A stretch of DNA of 64,000 bases, taken from the NCBI GenBank assembly GCA_914767715.1, contig OU612065.1, positions 19,530,001 to 19,594,000 on the forward strand, written 5' to 3'. The notes under the pieces are model-generated. The model worked only from the letters and a program-made list of their open reading frames with translations, ran no database searches and was not told the origin of the DNA. The stretch comes from Membranipora membranacea (lineage: Eukaryota; Bryozoa; Gymnolaemata; Cheilostomatida; Membraniporidae). Below, piece after piece: positions 35,905 to 48,956 of the stretch. Each line of letters begins with the position of its first letter. Position 1 is the first letter of the stretch. Both the position numbers and the translations under genes were made by a program.

Positions 35905-38900
35905 ATGCCGCCAGGGAAGGTATGTCCTGCTAATGATAGCAACCAATGAATTATGAATTAAGTTAGTCATACCAAATATTATTTGTTATGCTACTAAACT
36001 AACTTTCTTGTGGTACATCTATTATTTCTAGTACATGCCTTGCTATGTCCATCCTATTCAGTTGCTGTGGTTACTTGAGTTAATCAAAAGGTATGGTCTT
36101 ATGATAACTCCTGGACTGATATCTGTTCATTTTGTTTTTAAAATTATTTAACCTGGAATATTGATTGCTCTGGAGTCAGTCAGTTCTGTAGTTCAGTAGC
36201 TAGTATTGTTATGCTACATTAATTGTTTTGAAAGGAAACTTTCACATTTTAGGATGTTACATATAGGCCCATTGAGTTAACAAACAAATTTGGCCTCAGA
36301 CCATGTGACCTGATTGGACCCTAACCCATGCGCTAGGTCCAAAGGGGCCCATGATTTGTCCTGCACTACCTAAACTTTGAAATGGACTGTGACTTAAATG
36401 TTTTTTATACGCAGCATATTTAATTTTGGATGGGTTTCTTACATGTTAACTGCCTGTTTCAGAGATCGAAAGAGCAAACATGGAAGGAGGCTGAGTTGAA
36501 AGACACATTGAAGGTGCTTATTTTGTGCCGTGTGTGAAGTTACTAATGGCATGAAAAGTCGCCTGTTCCACAATCTTACATGTTCTCTCTATTAATTTGA
36601 CAGAGTTGACAAGTACAGAAGCTACATGCAGCTTTTCATTTACCTGTGCACTCTGCTAATGCTCTATGCATTATTTTTGAGTTTGATAAGTTGGGTCTCT
36701 GTTTCGGTTTGGTTGTTTGAAAGCTTATCGATTATATCATTTTAAAATCAGACTGAATCTTTTGTTTGCAGGAAATAAATGATGAGAGAGCTAGAGATGG
36801 AAAATCAAGGCGAAAGCGTGAGGATGGTGATGAGAAGTCTAAACATGGTGAGGGTCTTAAAAGCGACAGCACAATGGCTTCCAATGCAATCACTTGCTTG
36901 AAATCTTGTCTAGCTTAAGCTTAACTGGGACAAGGAAATTAGCCTAATTTCTGGACACACGTCAGTTAGTTTATACTTTGTTAATTATTGATTTAATCAT
37001 TTTGGTGTACTTTGATCTGTTTTAGAGTCTAGTCAGAGGCGCAGTGACAAAGATCGCGATCGAGACAGAAGTGACCGAGATAGGCGAGATCGTGACAGAG
37101 AGAAGCCAAAGGACTCAAATCGTGATAGAGATGAGAGAAAAAACCGAGACGACAAAGACAGAGAAAAGAGACATCGAGATGATAAGGATCGTGATAGGGA
37201 CAGGAAACGAGAGGACGATAAAAGAGATCGTGACAGAAAAGAGCGTGATAAGGATGGTGATAGGAAACATCGAGATGAGAGAGGAGACAGGGAAAGGCGT
37301 CACCGTGATGAGGAAGATCGTGACAAAAGAGATGATGACAAAAAGCGTAGAGATGATCGCGATAGGCGGCATAGGGATGATGACAAGGACAGAAAACGTC
37401 GCGATGAGGATCGTGATCGTAGTCATAGAGATGACAAAGATAGAGGAAAAGACAGAGATCGTGAGAAAGAAAGAGATAAAGATCGTGAGAGGAGACATAA
37501 GGATGATCGTGGTGGGAAGCCTCGAGATGATCACAAAGATGACAGGGAAAGGCGTCATCGGGATGACAAGGATCGGGATCGTAGGCATCGCGATGAGGAC
37601 GGTGATAAAAAACATCGCGATGATAGAGATAAGCGTCACCGAGATGATGAGAGAGATCGAGATCACCGTAAGCGAGATGATAAGGACAGGCGGGATGATG
37701 GAGATAGAAGGAGAAGACATGAAGATGATAAGCGGCGAGAGGAAAGAGTTGAGAAAAAGGAGAGTTCAAGTAGAGACGCTGATCGAGATAAGCGACACAG
37801 AGATGATAGAGACAAAGAGAAGCATAGTAAGAGGAGAGATGAGGAGGAGTCTGAGCGGAGGAGAAAGGAAGAAGATAAGAATCGCTCCTCTCGACAATCT
37901 GATGAGGTGAAGGACAAAAGCAAGTCCAGTAAGGTAAGCTGAATATACATCTGTTAGTCGCAGTATGATTGAGAAAAGGCTGCCCAAAACTGGCTCAAAT
38001 GTTTTGTGTTTTGTGATAAAAAGTACCCAGATTGTTGAAATAACGAACTAGTTATGTATGTGTCAGTGTATTTGCTCCTAAAACCATCAATTTTTTACAG
38101 AGGAAAGAAGAACCAGAGAAGATTGAAGAAGTCAAACGGTGAGTGGATCTTTGCTATGTGAAATATTTGACTTTTGACTTATTTTTGTCCATCTCATATG
38201 TATGGTAACTGAAATATGCTCCGTTCCGTTTAATCAGCTCAGCAAATTACAGTTACCGCCACATTTAGGCTCAAGAATGTTAATATTCTCATAAGAAAAG
38301 TTAAGTCAATTGAATTTCTGATGGGTAGGTGTGATTGTATATATCCCTAGTGAACCAATTATAATGTGGGCACAGAATAGGATATCTTTGCTCTCCTACA
38401 AAATCTCTAACAGTTTCCCCACATCCCTTACATGTATTCTATTTCATTTAGTGCAAAGCCCCCATCAGCAAAGTCTGCAGCTAAAGACGAAGAAGAGGAG
38501 GATGATTATGGAGGGTATGATGATGACTTTGAGGTAAGAATATAAACTGACATACATATGTTGCTGACAAATGTTTATATTCATTATTTCTTAAATAGAT
38601 CATTTAGGCATGGTAGAGTCCTGGTCTCAACACCTCCATAATGTGCCAGGGTCTCAAACAATTTCTCATCGATTTATAGCAGAATGCACCTTCTGCATAG
38701 GGAAAAAGACATGGGATAATTATTCAGCCAGAATTCTTGTTAAACATTTCACCCGTCGGGTACTCAAACTCAGCTAAATAGAATACTACAGAGCAGTTTC
38801 CTGTTCCTGTTATTATTTAGCCTGTGCTCTATCATCATTACAGCAATGTGTCAGTGTCATGTGTCAATATGTCAGCTTTGTGCATGACCCAAAGCAAACT

Positions 38901-41900
38901 TCAAAGTAATTGCTGACTCTTAGCTGAGTTATACTTCAGTTTAGGGGAGGTTCAAAGACATTGCTGTAATGATGATAGAGCACAGGCTAAATAGGAAACA
39001 GGAAACAGGAAACTGCTCTGTGATGTTCCATATTAATTGAGCTTGAGCAGCATTTTAGCACCTGATGGCTGAAATGTTTAAGAAGAATGCTCACTGAATA
39101 ATCATCCGAATTAAATTTGGTTTTTTTCGCTATGCATAAGGTGCAATCTGTTGTCAATCGATGATGACTTGTTTGAAACCCTGGTTGCCCTTTAACTCAT
39201 CCTGCCACTCTGGGAAGTGTATGCTCATTGAACTCAGTGAAGCTCAAAGGTAACCAAATGAGGCTTTTATCTTAGAGTTTTAACGTAATAGGCAACCAAG
39301 TAGCATAAACTGATTGCAGAAAATCAGGGTATGAAATCAATGAGCTAGGAGAAATAGTGGCGTTTTTTACCGTGTTTCTAGTTAAATATAAATGACATTG
39401 CCATTTATTTCACTCCCTGATTTTCACAATCATTTTCTGCAAATAATTTCCCATTTGGTGACAATGCTTAGATCGAAGCTCATTTTGTTATCTCAAAATG
39501 AACACATTGCAGTGAGTGTCATCAGTAATCTGCCCCTGAATTTGTTCTTATTACCTTATCCACCAGTCATACAAAGGACTAGAAATTAGTTACATGGAAG
39601 CGTGATGCAATTATCAATAGGTAAATAATAATAGAAACTAGGACATTGGTAAAGTTACAATCAATGAATGTGTACTATGTATTTCTTTGCTAAGTAATGC
39701 ATGATTTTGTAGCATAAGCTTTGACTTATTTATAACTTTCAGGATTATGATGATGATTTTGAGGATGATGACGGTGAAGAGGCAGGAGATGAAACGCAGA
39801 AATTCAACAAAATGGTAAGTTTAACTTTTTTATTTACATGTCAAGTAACAGTGGTGACAGCCAAATTCTCCAATGTTTCAGTTAGTGCAACACCCACGTT
39901 GTGAGCTTATACCGTTGTATACTTCTATAAATACACCTGAAAGAAACAACATTGGTTTATATATATAATTATTCGTTTGAGGTAAATTGGAAAAATGTCT
40001 AAAATAGAACTTGTCTGTGTTCTAATTGCCAAGATCCTTTCCTCCTATGAAGGTCATATATGGCTCACTCATAGTTGATCGAGATTGCATGAGGCCGGTA
40101 AGCTTCTCTTTGTTATGCAACAAAAATTCGCTGTTCGATTGACTGTTCAATGTTACTCTGCTTTTAGGGCAAAAGTAAAAATAAACGTGTAAGTTGCTGA
40201 TTCAAGTAGTGTCTCAATCTCGCTGCTGGCTCAATGTTATCCTCTCTCTCATAATTCACACAACACAGATTTCACCATATAGCAGTAGTACATGTTCATT
40301 TAAAAGATCCAAAGTGATCCATGGTTGCTACATTAATTAGCATATGTATCTCTGATAGATTGAGCATGAATAATAATCCATATAGCCTCTGTATCTAAAA
40401 TTTGGCTCGACATTTCCACCCATAATAATTTGGTTTCTATGATTTTGAGGTGGGAACGTGTCAGGCTAAATTAGCTTTCACTCTCACAGGCACTTGGCCA
40501 TAGTGTAGTTTCAAAGTCATTGTAATCTAGATCTTAAATGGATACGCCTTGAAGACCATATCTGCAACACCTCTTAATAACAGAAAGAATTTACATAATT
40601 ATTTATTTGCACCAGATATCACAGACTTTCTGTTTACCATCGCTATGCCGATTGATTAGTTTTTTTATTTTGCTGCCTGCTATCTTGTTTGTTCATATGA
40701 TATTTGTGCTGCAATGTAATTATGTGCTTTCTACCTAATCGACAGACTAACCGAGAAATGGAGGATCTTTTTGAAGCATTGAATGAAGAAAATGACAGGC
40801 TACTTTCAGATTCTAGAAGGTCCAATTGGTCTGATTCAGTAGGTTGAATTAATCAATTTGATTTTAAATTTAGTTTTAGTGTTAATTTGAGTTTAATGTA
40901 AGTAAAATGTTACAATGCCTTGTAAAAGAGATCATGACATGTTTTACCTACGCTCAATTTCAAGTGGTAAATTTGAGGATGGTATATCAGTTGTCTGCTC
41001 ACGTCAATTGAGCAGGCAACTCCCTACCTAATTTCTGGTTCATTCCCTAAAACTTCTTATTATTGATCTTGACACAGTCATGATGATGCTCAACATATTT
41101 TATTAATCATCATATGTCTCATAACCTAAAAGATATATATATATATATATATACAAAATTGGTTTTAACCAATTAAGTATATACATATATATATCATAAT
41201 ATTAAATGTGTATATTAATATATTTCCTACAGACTGAAGATGATAGACAGATGTCCAGTAACAGACCAATCACTGGTAAGCCGAGGAGCTTTGTCAATTT
41301 TGTTGCTGCCAAGCAACGAGATATGAACCAAAAGGTAGGAATTAATTCAATCTTCACCAGTATGACTGAGTTTGTTATTGGTAAGCTTTCTTATGTAGGA
41401 TTTCAAATAAGTTGGGAATTAGTTGAATCCGCAATCATTTTGCTGTACTCTTAGACCAAAATTATCAACGGATACAATACAATGTGATACTTTTAGGTTG
41501 GGTGAATTTATGCATTCAATTCAAATCAATAAAGTTTCCTTTGACTCGAAACGAAAATTATTTATTGACTTTAAGACACATTTCCTTTGCTGGCGACATA
41601 GTCATATAATCTGTTCAATCATATCTCACAGGTTGCTAACAAGGCAAGGAAGAGATGTACGGAGCTACTGAATATTATAGAGTTGGATACTGTACACATA
41701 ACGTTATTCGATCTACCTCCAGTTAAAGAGTATGACCTGTACATGAGCAGCTTTGGTAGAACTAATGCTCAGCAGGTAATTGCGTGTTTGTTTAATTTTA
41801 AATTTATGATCCGATGCCACGTTTCTTATAGTGGGGTTTTCCCTGTGTGATTTATATCTTGCTGCTTAGTAGGAAGCAGCAAATTGGGCTGGTGCTAAAG

Positions 41901-44900
41901 AATGTCGGAAGGTGCCCCAAATCCTCATACTGAGAATGTGATACATCATAGAACCTCTAACTCATCCAAGAAGTGTGCGACCATAAAAGTCCTGAACTTA
42001 GTGTGCTGCAAGTTTTTAAAACTGAAACTGGCGCTAATCGATTTATAATTTGTGAAAATCTCTTTAGAAAATCATCACGCATTGACCAGATAAGGTGGTA
42101 GATGACTGGTGTACAAATGAAAACGAAGGTTTATATAATCATATAAACATTTTATACACATATATCACCATTACACAGGCTTATGTGCAGACTAATGACG
42201 ATAACCTAGACAGAGATATACAGACAGATGAAATAGAAACTAAGGAGATGTGGTGCCAACATCCACAAGAGGGCTCTGCTAGCTGTGGGGGAGATAACTC
42301 TAATAATGCCGAGACATATGAGGGCTCTGCAGCTAACCAAGTAGATGATGTCAAACTTAGTTCATTCCTTCAAAGAGCTTGTCAAGTATGTTCGATTTGT
42401 TTATTTAGACTCTCCTGCCTTAATCAAATTTTGATATACCATTGTGAAGGCCTATAACTTGTTATTCAGAATTTGAGTGATAGCCTGCCCTTCCATACCA
42501 TATGAAAAGCACAATCATTGAACAATAAGCATGTTTGAAAAAACCATCTTACACCGCATTGATATATTATTTCTAGGTGGTTGAGAGGTTAATAAATGAG
42601 GAACATGGGAAGAGCTCATACACAGAGAAAGCCTCATCATTTAGCTGTAGTGAAGCGTATACAGGCCTGCGTAAAGTGGGAGTATTCAAGTCACGACAAG
42701 TATCACAGTGTCACTACTCTAACACTGATAGTTCTATGTTACTTACTATGCACACTGAACCATCAGAGGTTAGAAAGTTATTGCTCTCTATTGTAGATAT
42801 ATATACAATACCATTAGTGTGAAACGATGATTGAGGTGTGTTTTACAGCGAATATCACAGACAACAATTGAAAATGGCCGTGCTGGCTACTGATTCCTAT
42901 TCTAACCTTTTTGAACTACAGAGCCATATAAATGCTCTGATTCCAGATCCAGTTCCGTAAGTGTCACTCAGAGTGGTACTAACTTCATTCAAGCTATCAA
43001 GACTATCCCTAGTGTAAAATTTGAAAACCATCTAATACTATATTGTTATATGTTAGTATTGTATGTGATTGTGTGTCAATAATTATAGGAAGTGGACAAG
43101 AAGCTCGACAAGTATGGTATGATAGGAGTCTGGAATACCAATGACGCTAGCCAACCACAAAAGTAAGTTTTGTCTCATCACATTCACTTCTAGGTATGTT
43201 ATTCCATGCCAGAGCAACAGACTTACACGATGTTGCGTGATAAAAGATTTTTCATGAACCTCTGACCAGACTGGGAAACGGGTCGAGAGTTGATTTTAAT
43301 ATAATATACAAATTAATGTTTTAACAACACAGGAACTAATAATTGATCAGCAGTTTTTTTGCATCTGTTCTTGATTTTAGAGTTGTGCCCTCTCGGACTA
43401 ATCATGTCAGGGAGGAAGTGACTCACAGTTTTAAAACATCTTTGCAATTAATGACCTACTATTTTGTCACTCACTCAATAATTTTTCATTCTGTTCACAG
43501 AATTGTAGCAAGTGCAAGTATTCCTTCTTGCTGCTGCTTCAGCCCAGTGAAGGCAACTCTGGTGTTTGGCGGTATGCGAGACGGTTCACTGGTAGCCTGG
43601 GATCTTCGAGAGCCTCCAACAATGCACCACAGCTATATTTGTGGTGGCCAAGACTGGCTACTGAGATTTCCCACATATAACACAGCTGGTGTACTGAAAT
43701 ATGACAATCACAACAGCCCAATCACTGCAATCGTACCAATACTACAGGAAAATAAGAAACCCTCGGCATCAGGTAGGTCTATTCTGGTGGTACTATTATC
43801 TGTATTGGCAGGCCTTGTGACAGTGACTCCGACATAAAAAAATACATTTCTCTATGCTACTGGGCTAATCGCATTGGGTAGCTAGGTAAACTGGTTTTAA
43901 CCTTGCATTAACAAAGCCGAATTTTACAACCCCCCGATTATTGTTTTCTGTTTCATTTCAGAATCAGGTCTAGGATTATCATTCCAATTGGCCACTCTTG
44001 ACAAAACTGGTATTATCAACCTTTGGGTAAGTACATCATATGATGCAGACCTTTGTTAATTCGGTTTCGTTCCTGTCATTATGATATGCAGTTTAAATTC
44101 ACATAACATATTCTTATGAGACTTATGTTGATAGAAGATTTAATCAGGAATATCAGGTTTTTGGGCCACCTTCTGATAGTGCAGCCTCGTTTACGCTTTT
44201 GAAAAATCATACTGATAAGTTATCTGCCGTGCAGAAATACAGAACTGGATTCTTGAATTCGAACAGCTTGATGGATAGCCAGAATAGATCCCAATAATTC
44301 TGTCAACTAAAAACTCATCATTGTTTATTTTGCTAACAGTTTGTCCAATTATTTCTTTCTTGCAGGTTGTAGCGGAGATGTTAGAGACAAGTATGGCTGG
44401 ATCAGAATCTGATCTCGGGTTGTCTCCTAATGGAAGAATAAAACTTCTCAAGAGTTCATCTCTTACTCTCAATAGTCCCGTAAAGTGAGTCACTATGCTC
44501 AATTATGACTTTTCATACTAATGCTGTCAGTATATATCACGTGTGACTCATGAATAATATATAATATTTCGCTGACTTTGAGTCGGTAAATTATTCAGAT
44601 AAACCACAGGGGTGTCAGTAGACTGAGGACATCATCTTAATGTAGGGTATTTAGCAGTGACTGCTTAGACGACTTATCTTTGCTAATAAATGTAGCAATG
44701 ATAGGCCTTTAGTTGACTACCATCGCACTGATATATGCACTCATTCTGTCAGATCTGGCATCCATCAAAGATAACCAAGCCTTTCTACAGCGAAACTACA
44801 ACAGCATACAAATTAATCAGAATAAATAGTTTATTTTTCAAACAATAATATCAAGTACTGTGAAGTTCCAACTGTTTCTAGACTTCTGTTCTGTTGTAGA

Positions 44901-46479
44901 AATGATCTCAGTACGAGTCTGTGCACTCTAGATTTGAAGCTGAACTCAGTAAACCACAATCATCTCTACGTTACGACAGACGCTGGTATTATACTCCACA
45001 GTACCAGATTCGGTACTCAGAAGACTGTACCGAGATGTTACATGTCAGACGATTCCACGCCGTGTGTGGTCACTAGTATCGATCTACATCCATTCGGCCA
45101 CCCTGTATTACTAGTGAGTAATGTGTGAAGGCAGATTACCTTAGAATTTGAATCATTTGAAATCTACCACAAAGACACCCATGATTAGATCTTGCAGAAA
45201 TTTAAGGCTGCTAATCTTAATTTTTGTAAATTCCATTTTTTGCAGCCAACTTGTTCAATTTGAATCTGAGAATAATTTATTGTGTCCGAAACTAGATTCA
45301 TGATGATGCCATTGAAAATACATAAAATAGGAATTATCTGTTGTAGGCGGGGTACGAGGATGGATCACTTCGATTATTTCATTTGTCTACAGGTAAGATG
45401 AGTAGTATTATACATGTTATTGACATTTCCACAATAATATTTAACTTCGAACTCTAAGCATTCTTATGTCTTCTATCATTGATCTGATTCTATTGAGAAA
45501 TCAGAAAATAGCATTGTGGGATACTCATAAACATATTTATTAGATTTATGATAAAATTAACTGTTTTTGAGAATGATGACGACGTGTGTTGTAGAATCTC
45601 CAATTATAACTTGGGAGTCAGCGACAAATGGAGCAGCTGTGAGACGTGTTCTATGGTCGAGGAATTGTGCTTACATCATATTTGTGTTAGATGCCAATTC
45701 TACGATTCATATGTGGGACTTATTGAGAAATGATGCAGAACCAATGACCTCAGACCAAGTGATTGAGAATGGAAAAAGGTATGTTTGGTTTGGTACCATA
45801 ATAATACTTGCTAAACTCCAAATTTGCTATGAATCTCTCTATTATATCAATTTAAAAAAAAAACTTAGTCCATTAATGAATGAATGGTGTAGGACGTAGG
45901 TTCTTTCCGTTCTTCAGGCACATTTCTGATCATCAGTGTCAGTGCACACATAATCAATGCGCCCATGTGAACTATTATCAATAAGAGTCATTAACAAAGC
46001 TAGATGTTTAAATTCGGTGTGAGACAAATACTGAAGATTTGATCCAGGTTTATTTAATGATATTATACTGTATTATCATTTTTATATGTTTGACAGGCTG
46101 GTTGACATGTGCTTATCAGAGCAAGATGAGAACAGCTCCAGACCAAAGATGGTGAGTATGAATTAATAGTAATGTTTGCTATTCCTAGCCACAATCGGTT
46201 TAGGCCAAGGGAAAAGACATCCTGATTTTATCGTTGATTGCAAATAAGAAATTGTCTCCCCTAAAGCGTAATCCGTGACAATATCCACTCTTGTAGCCTA
46301 GCCCTATTAGGAAGACAACTGATTCTCTTTATCCAACTGTGACAACATTTGCACAATATATTTTACAGGTTCTGTGTTATGAAGATGGGACAACTCAAGT
46401 GCATTTACTCAGTAGCCATGTGAGCAATTTACAACCTGGAGAAAACGAACAATTTGCAAGATTTGTGGAGCAATTATAA
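35905..46479 (+). CDS. DYNC2I1: WDR60 (DYNC2I1), cytoplasmic dynein-2 intermediate chain 1
   Basis: 21 coding exons: 35905-35919, 36463-36513, 36772-36847, 37026-37933, 38101-38138, 38452-38533, 39743-39814, 40746-40838, 41233-41334, 41632-41775, 42179-42385, 42577-42768, 43089-43162, 43501-43772, 43962-44026, 44366-44484, 44900-45113, 45347-45392, 45595-45778, 46097-46151, 46369-46479. They sum to 3120 nt, 1039 residues, against 1066 in human. The protein drives retrograde intraflagellar transport in cilia. A long Arg/Asp/Glu/Lys-rich N-terminus (exon 4) is followed by an acidic patch (YDDDFEDDDGEE), LFDLPPVKEYDLYM, AYVQTNDDNLDRDIQTDEIE and a WD-repeat C-terminus (VFGGMRDGSLVAWDLRE, STIHMWDLL). 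The start MPPGK matches the human MEPGK. The exon at 42577 uses a weak donor (gag|gttaga). Confidence 0.95.
37026..37933 (+). CDS. WDR60 exon 4: RD/RE-rich low-complexity region
   Basis: A 908-nt exon entered in phase 1 (G|AG) and left in phase 0, giving about 302 codons of DRDRE/KHRDD-like repeats. Open frames of 200-290 codons also run in another + frame and on the minus strand. They reflect the GA/CGT-rich codon repetition and are not separate genes. Confidence 0.9.
38646..39184. mobile_element. 539-bp fold-back element in a WDR60 intron
   Basis: The two halves are imperfect inverted copies over almost their full length. The ends are CCAGGGTCTCAAAC and GTTTGAAACCCTGG. The inner 65 bp are nearly exact (GCCTGTGCTCTATCATCATT pairs with AATGATGATAGAGCACAGGC). 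It lies in the intron between exons 6 and 7 and has no coding capacity. Confidence 0.75.
41131..41195. repeat. AT dinucleotide-rich hairpin
   Basis: An (AT)n tract, then AATTGGTTTTAACCAATT, then more AT repeats, in a WDR60 intron. Confidence 0.6.
42849..42956 (+). other. orphan exon-like block in a WDR60 intron
   Basis: It has a good acceptor (gtgttttacag) and a good donor (tcc|gtaagtg) and is 108 nt, a multiple of three. One frame is fully open (EYHRQQLKMAVLATDSYSNL...), but that frame does not connect to exons 12 or 13. In the connecting phase a TGA occurs after 14 codons. It may be a poison exon, or a sign of an unrecognised donor in exon 12. Confidence 0.35.
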
Positions 46480-46747
46480 GCTCACTGCATCATTTCAACT
46501 CTTCCGTCAAGTACAAATGTTGCTCAGAGTTTTTATGACAATCTCAGTTCATTTTGGAGCTTGTGGGAAATAATTCCTGACTGAGGTTCGTTCATATCTT
46601 TTCTGGTCAAGTATTTGCTTAGTATATCTGTGATTCTCTTATGAACATTAACACAACCTACCAAATTGACAGTCCCTCCAGTAAATTATGCATTCCAGTT
46701 GGTATTTATTTTTATAATATAATTTATTGCTAAGTTTTCTATTGTTC

Positions 46748-46753
46748 AATAAA
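46748..46753 (+). terminator. AATAAA poly(A) signal of WDR60
   Basis: A canonical hexamer 268 bp after the WDR60 stop and about 100 bp from the DCTN5 stop, so the two 3' UTRs probably abut or overlap. Confidence 0.55.
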
Positions 46754-46855
46754 TGGGTTGCTACAGAATAACTTACAAACATCAATTTATAACTAATGAC
46801 CACAAATAGAAAATTGAAAAGAAAAAGACAACTGAGCGGTTAATCTGAAAACAGA

Positions 46856-48012
46856 CTAGCTTTTGGCTTCCTCCTGCTCAGGTGGTTTCTTGCTCATTGG
46901 TAGTAGATTTCTATAGAAAGACCAAGTAAAGTCTATCATCAGTTCTTGAGTTATTTCAGGTAATTCTCCAACCTGTTTACCGGGGTTGCCAGCAAATACT
47001 GCGAATGGTGGAACCACAGTATCAGGGGCCAGCACTGTTCCATCTAGGATCGCGCAGCAGTCCTTCAGCATACTGAGCCTTCCAAGCACGCAATCTTTAC
47101 CAATGTGAACATATGAACCAACTTGTGCGCAGTTTACAATAGATCTCTCTCCGATGTAGACATGCTCACCTTCAAATAACATGAGAAGAGTGCAAGTATT
47201 GATTTAGAAATATGTTTGAAGCAATTATTTCTCTGTTTGCTTTGTGCCAAAAAGTTAGATGACACATTACTAATCTACAACCTAAAGGCTTTAGGTTTTT
47301 GGTAGCATAAGTTACGAGCTAAAAATGCTAGTTCCACATGGGAGATTTGGAGAAAATTGAAGATTGGTCACAATTAATACTGAATTATTATTTAGAGAAG
47401 TACACAAAGTGAAGAGAAATTTGACATTTCACGCCTTGTAGTTTGTCTGACATTTCGTTGGTAGTTTTCATAGGGAAGAAATGTTGAATCAGGCTTCAGG
47501 AGAGGGGGAAAATGCGTTAAATGGACAAAGAGTAGTAACTTTGAATAATGAAGTCTAAAGAAGACACTTTGAACGTTAGGATAACTAATACTGAGGAGCT
47601 AGATGCATAGGCATTGAGGATCAAACATCAAGTCGAAAGTCCTTACAATATACGTTTCATTGGTGAGTCTTGAATCAGATATTTAGCCTGACCAGAGAGT
47701 TTGAAAATTTTTGAAAAAATACCTCATACAATACTGGCATTCAAACCTACCTATGTATAGAGGGAAGAAGGCGACTCCTTTTGCAAACTTCTTGAATGGT
47801 GGTCTGAGTATTGCACTCTCTCTTATCACAGTATTCTTTCCGACTTTGAGACTGGCCAGATCACCTCTTAATACACATCCCTCCATAACAACGGTCTTTC
47901 CATTGAGAACAATATTTTGGCTGCCTGCTAACGTAGATAGTTTGCTCACTTTGTTCCCAGAGGCGGTCTCTATGTATTTGTTTGTCTGGTGGTAAATTGG
48001 ACTTGGATCCAT
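46856..48012 (-). CDS. DCTN5: DCTN5 dynactin subunit 5 (p25)
   Basis: Two coding exons on the minus strand: 48012-47751 and 47169-46856 (TAG). They total 576 nt or 191 residues, against 182 in human. p25 is part of the pointed-end complex of dynactin, which recruits dynein cargo. It is a left-handed beta-helix protein of hexapeptide repeats, visible as [33 protein letters not shown] and [29 protein letters not shown] and [19 protein letters not shown] are near-identical to the family. An acceptor (tatgcag) eight bases upstream of the ATG shows a non-coding 5' exon further out. It converges on WDR60 and is divergent from KLHL18. Confidence 0.95.
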
Positions 48013-48020
48013 TATGTAAC

Positions 48021-48956
48021 CTGCATAACAAGAAATAAAGCACAGAAAGCCACATAAATATTCCTTGTGGAGGTTTATTTTCATGTATGATAAGAAATTC
48101 ATCAATTAAGGCAACAAAAATACCATGTATGATATGTGTGGGCCATGGAGCATTAAATTTTCAATTTACAACATTGGCAAGGTGTTAACCTTTCATCTTA
48201 ACATATATTTAGGCTAAAGTCCTGCTGTTGATACAGGTTTGTTATGTGCAGAAGGCCTAAACAACCCATCATTTGAGTAGCAGTTAGCATTTTGTCTATA
48301 TTTGTCATTTGCTTGTGCATTTTTGCAATATAAATATAAAAAAAAACAGGAATAGTAGTGAATGGGGCTCTAGGCTAGACAAATGTTGGCGTAACTTCAT
48401 TCCAATCCTTGTGACCTGCACCAGACTTATGAACTTAGGCCTACAGTGGGGATGACTGATTTTAAGTATTAGCCCTAGTCTAGTTCTCCCACTCTCCCTG
48501 GTCAATACAAGTTAAAAGTGATAATCAATGAAATGATGCATGATTGTTACAATGATTATAGTTAATAGTCTACTTTATTGACTAATAAAAATAATATAAA
48601 TATGAAAACTATTATTAATTATATAATATTTATTCATTATTGGTTAGGATGAGTCAGTTTGATTACTTTATCTAACAAAATATTAGATAAATCTTGGGGA
48701 ATTATATGATAGTTGCATATCCAGAGAATGCCTGTAGTATCAGCTACTGGCTAGTTCATGTTATTGAGGTGTTAGATCCTTTATTTAGTCAAATCACACC
48801 AAAAATTTGGAAATAAGAACAAATTTTTTGAACCGGATATAGCCAAACCTCACCTTGACATAGTATGTATTGTCATTGATAGTGGGCTTTTCCTACAGTG
48901 TTCGATCTCATATGTATTGTTATTGGAATTTAGCTAAAGCTCTTCATTTGTCAATA
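48021..48956. promoter_or_regulatory. shared upstream region of the divergent DCTN5 and KLHL18 genes
   Basis: The two start codons lie 944 bp apart on opposite strands, so the 5' UTR exon of DCTN5 and both promoters should be here, perhaps as a bidirectional promoter. The stretch is AT-rich around 48540-48700; no TATA box or CpG island can be claimed. Confidence 0.35.

Noticed and set aside
37029-37769. 246-codon and 201-codon minus-strand open frames
   Set aside because: They are antisense to the WDR60 repeat exon; the His/Asp/Leu/Ser-rich peptides mirror the repeat and have no family signature.
37044-37910. 288-codon open frame in the WDR60 low-complexity region
   Set aside because: It is offset from the frame that joins the neighbouring exons; its Met/Ile/Thr/Glu-rich content is a by-product of the RD/RE codon repeats.
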